Below are positions 26,006-35,786 of a stretch of DNA of 64,000 bases, one piece after another. The translations under genes were made by a program, and so were the position numbers. The notes below the pieces were generated by a model, which saw only the letters and a program-made list of their open reading frames with translations, was not told where the DNA came from and ran no database searches. The DNA lies in assembly GCF_001444425.1 (NCBI RefSeq), contig NZ_CP013189.1:3038001-3102000 (forward strand). The letters run 5' to 3'. The stretch comes from Pseudohongiella spirulinae. Lineage in GTDB: Bacteria; Pseudomonadota; Gammaproteobacteria; Pseudomonadales; Pseudohongiellaceae. Every line of letters begins with the position of its first letter. Position 1 is the first letter of the stretch.

Positions 26006-28969
26006 TCAGAAATCGTAAACCATACGAGCGTAAATTGACCGACCCATCGGATCCTGCAATTCACCCATTACACCGGCGAAGTCTGGTGTGCGTTGCGCCT
26101 GTCTGTCAAACAGATTACGCGAACCAACGCTGAAGGCCATTTCGCCGCCATAAAGACTGATGCCGCGGTAAGTGTAGGCCAGGTCGAAGTCGGTCCAGGC
26201 CCGAATCTGCCCCCCGACAATGCTGGGATTCGGGTTGGTGTTGGCAAAACGCGCAATGAGCGGAGTGTAGTTGGTACCATCCCAGTCCATAGCGCTGACA
26301 TACCGGACAGTACCGCTCACTGCATGGTTATTCAACGACCAACCCAATCGCAGATTGGCTTTTAGTTCAGGGACAGCTGGCGCTGTGCCTGTCAGGCGAT
26401 TAGTTCGCCCAACCGCATCAGACACCGGGCCACCCGGATTCTCCTGGTACAGAAACTCATCCAAATAAGTTGCCTGCAGGTTGACCCGAAAATCGCCCCA
26501 ATCCCCCAGACTCATCGTGTAATTGCCTTGAATATCATAAGCCGTCACTTTTACGCTTTGGGCATTAACACTTCCCGGCGTTGTAACCTGCAAAATGGTA
26601 TGCAGATCGTTCTGGTCACGCACTATGTCTGGATTACTTAAACCACTGGCCAGCCAAGCCTGCAATTGAGCCAGAGAGGGCTGATTGGCAGAACCTACAC
26701 CACTGCCTGTAAAACCTGACCAGGCTTTGAATGCTTCGAATTCAGCATTCATGACCTGCTGGCCGGATATTCCAACGATACGATTCTTAAAATCCGTTTC
26801 GTTCCAGGTGACTGACAGATCAAAGTTACCAAAAGTAAGGTCGAAACCGAATTGTCTGGATGTTGATGTCTCGTTCTCCAAATTGGGATTACCACCAGAA
26901 CATGCGGTTGTGAAAGCGGAGAAAGTAGAGAAGCGATCAGTCACTGTTGACAACCCACAGCTGACCGGATTAAGCAGCTGAGTAATTGAGGGTGCGATAA
27001 ATGCATCACCTGTTGTCGCGCGCAAGTTAAGCCAGTCGGTCGCCGCCCAGGTTACGCCGAATTTGGGATCAGTTGATTTCTGGCCTGTACTAAAATCCTC
27101 GGTACGCACAGCGGCTTCTATTTCCAGATTCGACAAAACCGGAATTGCCAACTCCAGGAAATAGGCATCGACTTCGCGGCTGCCTGACGTAATATCCTCA
27201 GGAATCGGGCTACCGATCCACGTATCACCCCGAATTTCATGAACCGATGGCGTATTGGTAAACTTCTCATCACGCCACTGATAACCAACTGCAGCACCGA
27301 TTGGTCCGCCGGGCAATTCAAAACTGCCCAATGGCAGCTCACCGTTGAGGATCACATCAATGGTATTCAGCCAAACTTCTTCCATTTCCTTTGATCGTGC
27401 GGCAATCGCATTCATTACATGAATAGAATTATTGGTCGATTGATCCACAACAAAGAACGGATTATAACACGCATCTCGATCATTGATCACATCACAGTTA
27501 ATACCCTGCTTCATGGCCTCAATATCATAGTTCTGGTTAGACATGTAACGCAGTTTCTTGTTACTTCGGGCGTATGCTGCTACGCCTTCCCAACCATCCA
27601 GCATGGGAACCTTAAAATCAGCCTGGAATAACATCCGACTATTATGGTCAGTGCTGTCAGATATGTTATCCCCGTCAGGCGTGTGTCCATCTGATGGCGT
27701 ATGTGTTTTATTGATAGGTCGTAATGTTCTGGCTCTCACATCCTCATGCAGAGGCAGACCATTGGGCGTTGTACCGGACACGATATAGTCCATCAACCCA
27801 TCATTATTGCGATCCTCTGTGCCACGATCGGGAATGCCATCGCCATTCAAGTCAACGCCATACAGCTGCTCACCGGCAGCGTTTCGAGCCAGGAAAGGGT
27901 TACCTGGTAGTTCGCCACGAATGGCTCCCAACTCTCCGATGCGCGAGTTACCCGGATTGGATGTTGAGGTGTAAGACACCTGGTAAAGGCGCGAATTAAA
28001 CACCTGCGCCCGTAATGTCAAATCGTCACTGACATCCCAGGTCGCATTTGCGAAAATCGAATTCGTATCCGTTGGCTCGCGGTAACTCCGGGTGTCTCCA
28101 AAATCGAAATAGCAGGTACTCCCGACTAACATACCGTAGGGGTTGTTGTTGGCTCCTGCAACGTAGGACTGCCGATCCGCCGCCGGTGCGCAATTGGGAT
28201 CCGGTCGATTGGCCGACGCCCCGGTGTAATTACCGGAAGCATCACGGAGCGGGACAACATAGTTGCCCGGCGCATTGGATGAATAGTTCAGACCAGCCTG
28301 AGCCAGATAGGGACGCTCGTCCCAGCCGAGTCGGCTGTTTGTCCTGAACTGCCCGGCAACCACAACATCCAAGTCGCCGATGTCTCCACCCCAAAGCATC
28401 TGTACCGACTGTTCATCATAGTCGCCACGTGAATCCTGCTCTCCATACGCCTCAATTTTTACACCATCATAGGAAGTGTAAGGTACAAAATTGACGACAC
28501 CCGCAACCGCCTCGTTACCATAAAGAGCAGCTGCACCGTCAGCAACAATATCTATTCGCTGTATAGCGATAGTAGGCACCATCACGTTTACGTTCTGGTC
28601 AGCAATACGCTTGCCATCCAGTAGCGTCAGGGTGGAACGCGGCCCAAGACCACGCAAGTCAATACTCGTGCTGCGCGAGCTGGTACCCTGAATGGTATTG
28701 GTAATTGAGGACGATGGACCGCCCACAAATGACATATTCTGAATTACCTCTCCCAAATTCAGAGTACCTTCGTCCAGCAGGTCATCAGCACTTATCTGGG
28801 TAACCTGAGAAGCCTGAGTAAAACCTTCACTTCGACGAATAAAGGAACCGGTCACAACAACTTCCTCAACCTCAATTTCTTGCGAGTAACTCTGAGAAGT
28901 CATTGGCAGCAGTGAGAGGGAAATAGCGCTGCACAGTAATCTGCGCTTGTGGGGCACATTAAATCGCAT
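26006..28969 (-). CDS. TonB-dependent receptor
   Basis: This large outer-membrane receptor is 987 residues from the ATG at 28969 (AGGAG about 7 nt upstream), which is better supported than the frame opening at 29014. The signal peptide is followed by IEVEEVVVTGSFIRR (TonB-box region), a plug with SIDLRGLGPRSTLTLLDGKR and ADGAAALYGNEAVAGVVNF, and a barrel ending YARMVYDF. It contains a calcium-loop-like VDLNGDGIPDRGTEDRNNDG. It resembles the large Oar-like marine receptors; the substrate is unknown. No Fur-like site is evident upstream. The intrinsic terminator at 25957 lies just past its stop. Confidence 0.92.
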   Translation of the reverse strand: MRFNVPHKRRLLCSAISLSLLPMTSQSYSQEIEVEEVVVTGSFIRRSEGFTQASQVTQISADDLLDEGTLNLGEVIQNMSFVGGPSSSITNTIQGTSSRSTSIDLRGLGPRSTLTLLDGKRIADQNVNVMVPTIAIQRIDIVADGAAALYGNEAVAGVVNFVPYTSYDGVKIEAYGEQDSRGDYDEQSVQMLWGGDIGDLDVVVAGQFRTNSRLGWDERPYLAQAGLNYSSNAPGNYVVPLRDASGNYTGASANRPDPNCAPAADRQSYVAGANNNPYGMLVGSTCYFDFGDTRSYREPTDTNSIFANATWDVSDDLTLRAQVFNSRLYQVSYTSTSNPGNSRIGELGAIRGELPGNPFLARNAAGEQLYGVDLNGDGIPDRGTEDRNNDGLMDYIVSGTTPNGLPLHEDVRARTLRPINKTHTPSDGHTPDGDNISDSTDHNSRMLFQADFKVPMLDGWEGVAAYARSNKKLRYMSNQNYDIEAMKQGINCDVINDRDACYNPFFVVDQSTNNSIHVMNAIAARSKEMEEVWLNTIDVILNGELPLGSFELPGGPIGAAVGYQWRDEKFTNTPSVHEIRGDTWIGSPIPEDITSGSREVDAYFLELAIPVLSNLEIEAAVRTEDFSTGQKSTDPKFGVTWAATDWLNLRATTGDAFIAPSITQLLNPVSCGLSTVTDRFSTFSAFTTACSGGNPNLENETSTSRQFGFDLTFGNFDLSVTWNETDFKNRIVGISGQQVMNAEFEAFKAWSGFTGSGVGSANQPSLAQLQAWLASGLSNPDIVRDQNDLHTILQVTTPGSVNAQSVKVTAYDIQGNYTMSLGDWGDFRVNLQATYLDEFLYQENPGGPVSDAVGRTNRLTGTAPAVPELKANLRLGWSLNNHAVSGTVRYVSAMDWDGTNYTPLIARFANTNPNPSIVGGQIRAWTDFDLAYTYRGISLYGGEMAFSVGSRNLFDRQAQRTPDFAGVMGELQDPMGRSIYARMVYDF

Positions 28970-29265
28970 ATCTTGCTCCTGAATATTTTTATTATCTGAG
29001 TTCTTTCGAAACAAAAGACGTTGCGATCAGGAACGAAGAGAGAGGGATGGGTAGAAAGCCTCTGGTTCGTCACAAATCGTAACGCCAGTTCCTACCACTC
29101 ACGTCTGGAACGAACGAATAGTGTATCAATATACATAATTTTGCAACACCTTGTTACGAATGAAGTGCTGGACTAGGAACTGGTTCACAGTTATCTTTCC
29201 AAAAGTTTCGTTCGCAGGAAGATTATTTTTATCGAAATATTTACTGACAATAAAAGGAAAGATCC
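28970..29265. other. Divergent promoter region
   Basis: About 296 bp lie between the divergent TonB receptor and oxygenase-like genes. It is AT-rich toward 29120-29250 and contains several GTTCG/CGAAC-type short repeats, but no ORF or clear operator. Confidence 0.4.
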
Positions 29266-29862
29266 TTGAAGATTAGTCCCCAGTCTCTGTTTCCAAGTTT
29301 AGTCTGGAGCACCTTGTTCGACGATCATGTGGACTTTAACAACAGACTACTCGGAGCGATCCGACTGCTGTATAAAAATGATCCGCGGGGAGTCCTTAAC
29401 TCCAATGTCAGGGGTTGGCAAAGTCCTAACAACCTGCAGCACTTACCTGAATTTGACGAGATCAATCTGCGGATACTACAGGTCTGTCAGCGCATTGGTG
29501 AATCCATTCACTTTAAGCCGAATCTGGTTTATCAGCATCAGGCCTGGGTGAATATCAGTCCGCCGGGCGCATCCAACAAGATTCACTACCATGCCAATTG
29601 CCATTTCAGCGGGGTTTATTATGTAAGTCTTAAAGCGCCGGAATGCGGGAGTATTTTTTTCAGAGATCCGCGCGTCGCGTCACGGATGATAACCTATCCG
29701 ATCAATGAGCTCAGCGAATTTACTGCAGAGGAAATACAGATGCGCCCCGAGCAGGGGCGCATGTATGTTTTTCCTGGTTGGCTGGAGCACGGTGTTGAAG
29801 AAAATCGCAGCGACCGTGACCGTATCAGCATCAGCTTTAACGTATTGGCATCGCCCCGTTAA
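29266..29862 (+). CDS. Putative 2OG-Fe(II) oxygenase-like protein
   Basis: This 198-residue cytoplasmic protein resembles the small family of putative 2-oxoglutarate/Fe(II) oxygenases typified by the blocks NKIHYHANCHFSGVYYV and IFFRDPR and the late FPGWLEHGV and RDRISISFNV. His107, His109 and His175 are candidate metal ligands and Arg184 or Arg186 could bind 2-oxoglutarate, by analogy. The second ligand is not the usual Asp. The start is TTG at 29266 with AGGA about 8 nt upstream. Its TAA overlaps the stop codon of the convergent copper receptor (4-nt overlap). The substrate is unknown. Confidence 0.7.
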   Translation: MKISPQSLFPSLVWSTLFDDHVDFNNRLLGAIRLLYKNDPRGVLNSNVRGWQSPNNLQHLPEFDEINLRILQVCQRIGESIHFKPNLVYQHQAWVNISPPGASNKIHYHANCHFSGVYYVSLKAPECGSIFFRDPRVASRMITYPINELSEFTAEEIQMRPEQGRMYVFPGWLEHGVEENRSDRDRISISFNVLASPR

Positions 29863-32126
29863 AAGCTGTAATTAACTCCGGCAAAGAATGAACGTCCCAT
29901 GCCCGGCACACCAATGCCGAAGGGAATTCCATTCATGGACATGGTCATGCCCTGAGCGACGTAGGTACCGCCAGCAGGCAGGTAGTAAAACTCATCCAGC
30001 AGGTTTTCAACTCCCAGATCCAACCGCACCTGATCCCATGTATGGCTCAGTCGCAGATTGAAAAGCGAATAACTGTCGGTCGTCATCTCGTTACGAATAG
30101 CGGACACATCATCTTTGTCGCCAGCAAACACCCACTCCAGGCTGTTGTCCCAGCCTCCCAACTGCTGAGTCAGCGCGAGACGCCCCTGAACCGGAATGAT
30201 ATTGTACAGGCCAGAACCGGTATCTGTATTCTCTGCATCAATGTAGCTCACATTACCGGCCAACTGCCATTGACCACTGGCATTATTAAACAAATTAGCA
30301 GTAAGCGTCAGGTCAACCCCTTTAAGCTCGGCCTGCTGATTCTGATATTGCAAGACATTGTATTGGCCCGGTCGCCACATCATCATCCCGCCCGCCACGG
30401 CATCGATGTAATCATCAACCCGGGTGAAGTAGGGATTGATACTGGCTTCAATATCCCGGTCAGCACTTCGCCAGTTCAGACTACCCGACAGCGTATGCGC
30501 GACTTCCGGTTTAAGGTCCAGATTGCCGACATATCCGTTGCCATCACCAACCAGATTATTCATAGATGCGGCCATCATCCATGACGACCAGGGATAAGCT
30601 TCGTACAAGTTGGCTGAACGGGTTTTCTGCGCAAGACCCAACTCCAGATCAATCTGGTCGCTCACTTCATAACGAGCCAATAATGTCAGATCGAGATTGG
30701 TATCGGCCTCCTTGCGATCGGCATTATTAAATGCCCTGGCCTCCATAAACTGCATACCCGGCGCAGTCATTGCCGTTGAGTAACCCTGAACCTCATCGGC
30801 GTTGCGGGTAACGCGCTCTGCGCGCGCACCATACATAAGCAACAGCGCATCGGTCAGTTGCAATTCATGCTCGGCAAAAATCGCGCTGCGATCACGCTGG
30901 CCGTTGTTGATATTCTGGAATGTTCCCGGCCCCATGCCACCACCAGAGGCTGTCCAGTAATCATCCAGCGTGAATTGCTGGAAGTCGGCCCCGACGCGCA
31001 CCATGCCACGTGCAGCCAGTTCAATTTCAGCGGTCAGACTCAAGCCCGTATTATTCGAATCAGAAAACATCGGCATACCCGCTGCGCAGGTACCAGCCGG
31101 ATCCCCATGAAAACGAATAGTGTCACAAGGGTTACCACCCATCGCATTGGTGCCATACCAGAACTGTCGGTCAGGACCAAAATCCATGCCGTGCTCTACC
31201 TTTTCGTGGTAGAGACGAGTCTGCAATTGGCCCCAGGACATGTCGCGCTGCCAGTTCAGATTAAGTCTGACCTGCTGGTTGTCGAGCAAGTCCATACGCT
31301 GATTGGGGTAGAGCTGGCTGGGCATGTTCTGGTAACCCAGCTGCACATCGAACAGATTGCCCTCTGTGCGGTAAGCAAAACGCAGATTGTGGTTCTGTGT
31401 TTCGTAAGCTGTTGAGGCCACCTCGTCCAGCGGCAGAGTGTGACCCGGCCGTCCTGTCTGAGCAGTCGGCTTGAAGTTTTCTGCCGCGGTGTAGTTGTCA
31501 CCCTGGCTGTAGTTGCCGCTATAACTGACATAAGCGTTTTGCGTGCTGCGGCTGACTTTAACATTGGTGCCGTAGGCATTATTATTGCTGCGGCTGAAGC
31601 CACCCACCTCACCTTCAAAGACGGCTGCATCCGAGAACGACGGTGCTTTCGACTCGCTGATTACCGTACCACCAATACTGTCCCCTCCCACGCTGACCGG
31701 CGTAATGCCGGCGAACACGGTCATCTGCCCCACATCGCTGGGTGCCATGTATGACAGGGGCGGATTCATGTGGTTCGGGCAGGCGGAAATCATGTCCATA
31801 CCGTCCACCTTGATGCGCAGTCGGTCATCCGACAGGCCACGGATCATCGGCAGGCTGGATACGGCGCCGGTCTGGTTAACGCTGACGCCGGCCAGATTGG
31901 CCAGCAGGCTGGCTGTGTCGCTGGTAGAAGCCGACAATTTTCTGATGTCAGCCTCACTCATGGTTTTCAGGTGGCCACCGGCGCTATGTCGCTGACCTTC
32001 AATAACGATCTGTTCGATGTCTGTCGGCGGTTCGGCTGCGACCGCAACAACAGTCGCGCCCGACATGGCAACCGCTAGAGCAATTCTGGACAAACTGAAG
32101 ACATTTGATTTAAGTGTCGCTGACAT
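29859..32126 (-). CDS. OprC/NosA-type TonB-dependent copper receptor
   Basis: This 755-residue outer-membrane receptor has a signal peptide (cleavage about residue 31), a TonB box near IEQIVIEGQ and a plug with PMIRGLSDDRLRIKVDGMD. In P. aeruginosa OprC, copper is held by a CxxxM plus HxM site. Here CPNHM at 116-120 and HGM at 312-314 provide the same pattern. Many exposed methionines (TNAMGG, AGMPMF, SSWMMAASMNN, GGMMMW, MTMSMNG, VPGMG) fit a methionine track for Cu(I). The terminal strand is FFAGVNYSF. It lies 103 bp downstream of pqqE on the same strand. Confidence 0.85.
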   Translation of the reverse strand: MSATLKSNVFSLSRIALAVAMSGATVVAVAAEPPTDIEQIVIEGQRHSAGGHLKTMSEADIRKLSASTSDTASLLANLAGVSVNQTGAVSSLPMIRGLSDDRLRIKVDGMDMISACPNHMNPPLSYMAPSDVGQMTVFAGITPVSVGGDSIGGTVISESKAPSFSDAAVFEGEVGGFSRSNNNAYGTNVKVSRSTQNAYVSYSGNYSQGDNYTAAENFKPTAQTGRPGHTLPLDEVASTAYETQNHNLRFAYRTEGNLFDVQLGYQNMPSQLYPNQRMDLLDNQQVRLNLNWQRDMSWGQLQTRLYHEKVEHGMDFGPDRQFWYGTNAMGGNPCDTIRFHGDPAGTCAAGMPMFSDSNNTGLSLTAEIELAARGMVRVGADFQQFTLDDYWTASGGGMGPGTFQNINNGQRDRSAIFAEHELQLTDALLLMYGARAERVTRNADEVQGYSTAMTAPGMQFMEARAFNNADRKEADTNLDLTLLARYEVSDQIDLELGLAQKTRSANLYEAYPWSSWMMAASMNNLVGDGNGYVGNLDLKPEVAHTLSGSLNWRSADRDIEASINPYFTRVDDYIDAVAGGMMMWRPGQYNVLQYQNQQAELKGVDLTLTANLFNNASGQWQLAGNVSYIDAENTDTGSGLYNIIPVQGRLALTQQLGGWDNSLEWVFAGDKDDVSAIRNEMTTDSYSLFNLRLSHTWDQVRLDLGVENLLDEFYYLPAGGTYVAQGMTMSMNGIPFGIGVPGMGRSFFAGVNYSF

Positions 32127-32199
32127 AGTAACCCCGCTATAACGACTGATTCACTTTTTCCATATCGTTATTCTGCGGGAGCTTTGTCAAAGATAGAAT

Positions 32200-32214
32200 G
32201 CGACACATTGTCGC
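32200..32214. promoter_or_regulatory. Short palindrome between pqqE and copper receptor gene
   Basis: GCGACACATTGTCGC has perfect 6-bp arms and a 3-nt centre, 74 bp before the receptor start and just after pqqE. It could be a metal-regulator operator or a weak terminator; there is no T-run directly after it. Confidence 0.3.
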
Positions 32215-32229
32215 GGCACCAGTTCAGCT

Positions 32230-33375
32230 TTACGTAAACTGACGTGAATTCCTGTCATCACGAAAGATGATCAGCGGCCGAACTTGATTGTCTGGCAGAC
32301 GAGGCTGCTGCGCAAGTGCCACCTGATCAGTTACCAGGGTGTGATGCGGTGACTTACTGCACACCGGGTCGGCATTGCGTGCATCACCGGTCAGCATAAA
32401 GGCCTGACAGCGGCAACCACCAAAATCCTTGTCCTTTTCGTCACAGCTGCGGCAGGGCTCCTTCATCCAGCTATCACCGCGATAGGCATTAAAGGCCTCT
32501 GACTCATACCAGATGCTGCGCACGTCCTGATCACGCAGATTGGGAAAGTCCAGGCCGGGTAACATGCGGGCCTCGTGACAGGGCAGCGCCAGACCATCAG
32601 GTGCAATATTCAGAAATACCGTACCCCAGCCGTTCATGCAGGCTTTGGGTCTGTCCTGGTAATAATCGGGCACCACAAAATAGAGTTTCATTTTATTACC
32701 CAGCCGGGCTCGAAACTGATTGCAGACCGCTTCTGCATGCTCCAGCTGCTCGCGACTGGGCATCAGGTGTTCACGGTTCTTCAGCGCCCAGGCGTAATAC
32801 TGACTGTTGGCCAGTTCCACATGGTCAGCCTGCATTTCCTCTGCCATCTGCAGTATCTGCTCAATGTGATCGATATTCAGTCGATGCAGGACCACGTTGA
32901 GCACCATGGGGTAATCATACTGCTTTATCAGCCTCGCAACCTTGAGTTTCAGATCGAAGGTTTTAGTGCTCGAGAGGAAGTCGTTCATTTCCCTGGTTGA
33001 ATCCTGAAACGATAACTGGATCTGGTCCAGACCACCGGCTTTAAATGCAGCAATTCTTTTTTCAGTCAGACCGATGCCAGACGTCAACAAGTTAACGTAG
33101 TAGCCCATATTGCTGGCCTCGGCGACTATCTCTTCTACATCATCACGCATCAGCGGTTCGCCGCCGGAAATGCCAAGCTGTACGGCACCCAGTTCGCGCG
33201 CCTGGCGAAGGGCCTTGATCCACTCGGCAGAGCTCAATTCCTTTTCGAAGGTCTCTGCATAATTCAGGGGGTTGTAGCAAAAGACACAATGCAGCGGACA
33301 CTTATAAGTGATTTCAGCATTGACCCACAGAGGGGGCTTGATGCTGTCAGTCGGCGGTGATCCAGCCTTTGTCAT
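32230..33375 (-). CDS. pqqE: PqqA peptide cyclase PqqE
   Basis: This radical-SAM/SPASM enzyme cross-links Glu15 and Tyr19 of PqqA, the first step of PQQ synthesis. It is 381 residues from the ATG at 33375. The SAM-cluster motif CPLHCVFC has Cys26, Cys30 and Cys33, followed by ISGGEPLMR. The C-terminal SPASM cysteines lie in CMNGWG, CHEARMLPG and CRSCDEKDKDFGGCRCQ. It overlaps the end of pqqD by 29 nt; a frame opening at 33450 is longer but would overlap most of pqqD's second half. Confidence 0.96.
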   Translation of the reverse strand: MTKAGSPPTDSIKPPLWVNAEITYKCPLHCVFCYNPLNYAETFEKELSSAEWIKALRQARELGAVQLGISGGEPLMRDDVEEIVAEASNMGYYVNLLTSGIGLTEKRIAAFKAGGLDQIQLSFQDSTREMNDFLSSTKTFDLKLKVARLIKQYDYPMVLNVVLHRLNIDHIEQILQMAEEMQADHVELANSQYYAWALKNREHLMPSREQLEHAEAVCNQFRARLGNKMKLYFVVPDYYQDRPKACMNGWGTVFLNIAPDGLALPCHEARMLPGLDFPNLRDQDVRSIWYESEAFNAYRGDSWMKEPCRSCDEKDKDFGGCRCQAFMLTGDARNADPVCSKSPHHTLVTDQVALAQQPRLPDNQVRPLIIFRDDRNSRQFT

Positions 33376-33619
33376 GAGCATGCTCCAGAAAATCAATGAC
33401 ATCCTGCTGCAAGTCGGCCTCCGGGAAGGCTGCCTGCAAGTTGCTGACAATATCCTCTACACTGCTGCGACCGTCGATCCGCTTGAGAATTTCACCGGCA
33501 CTGCCGGTCAGTTTGATCAGGCCTTCGGGGTATAAGAGTACCCAGGCGTCCTGTGCGGTTTCCCATTGCAGTTTGTACTGCCTGGCAAACTTCAATGGCA
33601 CGCTGATTGGCAAGCTCAT
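33347..33619 (-). CDS. pqqD: PQQ biosynthesis peptide chaperone PqqD
   Basis: PqqD is a 90-residue peptide chaperone that presents PqqA to PqqE. Family features are [36 protein letters not shown] and a winged-helix end with [11 protein letters not shown]. It overlaps pqqC by 4 nt and pqqE by 29 nt, so the three are translationally coupled. Confidence 0.95.
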   Translation of the reverse strand: MSLPISVPLKFARQYKLQWETAQDAWVLLYPEGLIKLTGSAGEILKRIDGRSSVEDIVSNLQAAFPEADLQQDVIDFLEHAHDKGWITAD

Positions 33620-34356
33620 GGGTTCATCCTCGCGATCGCTCCATTGTTGTTTTCACCGATACCGTAGGTCACCTGCATGGCATCCAGCATGCTCCACAGC
33701 ACGTTTAGTTTGAACTGCAGGATGTTTATAGCCCGCTCCTGTTCAGCCCGAGTCTTGAAATGCGCCAGCGTCACACGCAAACCATGTTCTACATCACGGC
33801 GCGCTTCTGAAAGACGTTTACGGAAATATTGGTACCCCGTGGCGTCAATCCACGGATAGTGCTCTGGCCAGCTGTCCAGTCGTTTCTGGTGGATGGTGGG
33901 CGCAAACAGCTCCGTCAATGACGAGCAGACAGCCTCCTGCCAGGGCGCGGTTCTGGCAAAGTTGACGTAGGCATCGACGGCAAATTTAACACCGGGTGTC
34001 ACTTTTTCCAGAGATATCACTTCGTCTCTTGACAGGCCAACGGCCTCAGCCAGTGCCAGCCAGGCTTCAATTCCACCTTCGTCACCTTCCAGGCCATCAT
34101 GATCCAGAATGCGCTGGACCCAGAGCCGACGGTGTTCTTTGTCTGGCATGTTAGACATCACCGCTGCGTCTTTTATAGGAATCATGATCTGATAATAAAA
34201 ACGATTGATCACCCAGCCCTGCACCTGCTCTTTGGTGCATTGCCCGCTGTTCATGGCAATGTGGAAGGGATGAAAAATGTGGTAACACTTTTCTTTGGCT
34301 CGCAGTCTGGCTTCAAATTCTTCGACTGACCATGGCACAGCAACATCATTTGCCAT
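33616..34356 (-). CDS. pqqC: Pyrroloquinoline-quinone synthase PqqC
   Basis: PqqC is the cofactor-less oxidase that completes PQQ by an eight-electron ring oxidation. The all-helical 246-residue protein has family blocks [44 protein letters not shown] and [16 protein letters not shown]. The ATG at 34356, with AGGAG about 8 nt upstream, is preferred over one seven codons earlier. It lies 35 bp after pqqB. Confidence 0.96.
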   Translation of the reverse strand: MANDVAVPWSVEEFEARLRAKEKCYHIFHPFHIAMNSGQCTKEQVQGWVINRFYYQIMIPIKDAAVMSNMPDKEHRRLWVQRILDHDGLEGDEGGIEAWLALAEAVGLSRDEVISLEKVTPGVKFAVDAYVNFARTAPWQEAVCSSLTELFAPTIHQKRLDSWPEHYPWIDATGYQYFRKRLSEARRDVEHGLRVTLAHFKTRAEQERAINILQFKLNVLWSMLDAMQVTYGIGENNNGAIARMNP

Positions 34357-34391
34357 AGCACACACTCCTGCAATCACGGTTAAAAGGGATC

Positions 34392-35309
34392 CTAAAGACT
34401 GAAGTCCATGCCATCAAATGCAACATCAATCTTTTCCTGCAGTAGAATCTGACGTTCAGCAGAATCTTCGCGCAGGATGGGATTGGTATTATTGATATGA
34501 ATAAGTATTTTGCGTGCTTCCGGAAACGATCTAAGCGCTTCGATCATACCTCCCGGACCAGACTGGGGCATGTGTCCCATATCCAGTGATAATTTTTCGC
34601 TGATACCCAGAGCCTGCATTTCATCATTGGTCCAGCAGGTGCCGTCCACCATCAGACAGTCAGCCTGTTGCATAAACGGCAGCAGATGCGCTTCGATAGA
34701 CGCAAGACCCGGCGCGTAAAACAGCTTCTTGCTGCTGCCAAGGTCTTCCAGTTGTATACCAATATTGTCGCCTTCATGCGGATCATGGCGATGCGGCGAA
34801 AATGGCGGTGCTTTGCTGCTGAGCGGGACGGCTGTGATGCGAATACCTTCAATGCCCTCCACTTGAAATGTGCTGCCGACTGCAGTTGGAATCTGATGCC
34901 AGGACACACCACAAAAATGGCTCAGTACGTTAAAAATGGGGTTACCCTGTGTCAGATCCTCATGGACCATGTCTGTGCAGTAAATGTTGAGCGGCGTTTT
35001 GCCTTCACGCAGCATAAACAGGCCGGTTGTGTGATCAATCTGCGCGTCCATTAACACGATACCACGCACAGCCGTATCGCGAATGGCACGTCCGGGCTGC
35101 AGCTCGGGAAAGCGTTGGAACTGAGTCAGGATGTCGGGCGAGGCGTTAAACAATAACCAGTTGATATTGTCGTTACTGACGGCAATTGATGACTGGGTAC
35201 GCGGCGCCGCCTGGATGGTGCCTTTGCGCACGCCGTCACAATTCGGACAGTTGCAGTTCCACTGCGGGAATCCGCCGCCAGCAGCGGAACCCAGAACGCG
35301 TATTCTCAT
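34392..35309 (-). CDS. pqqB: PQQ biosynthesis protein PqqB
   Basis: PqqB is a metallo-beta-lactamase-fold protein of 305 residues, proposed in other bacteria to hydroxylate the tyrosine-derived intermediate. Family blocks are [20 protein letters not shown] (structural zinc CxCxxC), a degenerate metal site in [11 protein letters not shown], and [15 protein letters not shown]. It lies 89 bp after pqqA. Confidence 0.96.
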   Translation of the reverse strand: MRIRVLGSAAGGGFPQWNCNCPNCDGVRKGTIQAAPRTQSSIAVSNDNINWLLFNASPDILTQFQRFPELQPGRAIRDTAVRGIVLMDAQIDHTTGLFMLREGKTPLNIYCTDMVHEDLTQGNPIFNVLSHFCGVSWHQIPTAVGSTFQVEGIEGIRITAVPLSSKAPPFSPHRHDPHEGDNIGIQLEDLGSSKKLFYAPGLASIEAHLLPFMQQADCLMVDGTCWTNDEMQALGISEKLSLDMGHMPQSGPGGMIEALRSFPEARKILIHINNTNPILREDSAERQILLQEKIDVAFDGMDFSL

Positions 35310-35398
35310 AAATTTTCCTGGTTTCGGGTCAGAGAGAAGGCCGCCTTGTCTACCAGGCCGCTTTCCCCCTGAGGCTTCACCGTCAATCAGTCTGGCAA

Positions 35399-35470
35399 TT
35401 AACGATTGGCGAAGTACATGGTGACTTCAAAGCCATAGCGCATTTCGGTATAAGCTGGTTTAGTCCACAT
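35399..35470 (-). CDS. pqqA: PQQ precursor peptide PqqA
   Basis: This 23-codon gene begins MWTKP at 35470 and ends with TAA at 35399-35401. It carries the invariant Glu15 and Tyr19 in [10 protein letters not shown], whose side chains become PQQ. GGAG lies about 7-10 nt upstream. It is the first gene of pqqABCDE, as usual, and is too short to be caught by ordinary ORF length cutoffs. Confidence 0.97.
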   Translation of the reverse strand: MWTKPAYTEMRYGFEVTMYFANR

Positions 35471-35700
35471 AGTATTATCTCCACGGTAGATGAGTTTTCC
35501 CGATAATTCGGGGTCATGCATCCGGTCGATTTAGATCGCCTGAACACACGACATCTCGATTGTTACCTTTCGGGACATCATCAAGCTGCCGCATTATCAG
35601 CAATTGTCACTCATGATTTTCATTAGATGACGGCCTTTAATCTTGGCAAAACCTGCATAAACCTGTAAAAAAGTGGCGCATTCATAATAAGTTAGCGCTC
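35471..35700. other. pqqA / aminopeptidase intergenic region
   Basis: This is a divergent upstream region with the presumed pqqA promoter. It includes a GATCTAAATC-type near-palindrome around 35528-35540 and AT-rich sequence at 35610-35690. No ORF is supported. Confidence 0.4.
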
Positions 35701-35786
35701 ATGCCTGCGCCGCCCGGGGGTATCTTATCAACACGCTGTATCCACACATCGAACCCTGGTTCCGCCAGAGCGTAGCAGTCTCACCA
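35701..35786 (+). other. Orphaned N-terminal codons of the aminopeptidase (likely frameshift)
   Basis: An ATG at 35701 opens MPAPPGG in another frame. Adding one G to the five-G run at 35716-35720 would join it in frame to YLINTLYPHIEPWFRQSVAV and the rest of the aminopeptidase. Either the genome or the assembly carries a 1-bp deletion in the G tract, or a non-standard start is used. Confidence 0.5.

Noticed and set aside
33375-33450. Longer N-terminus of pqqE
   Set aside because: The extra 25 codons overlap pqqD, do not resemble PqqE and include several low-probability residues; the ATG at 33375 gives the family's usual start.
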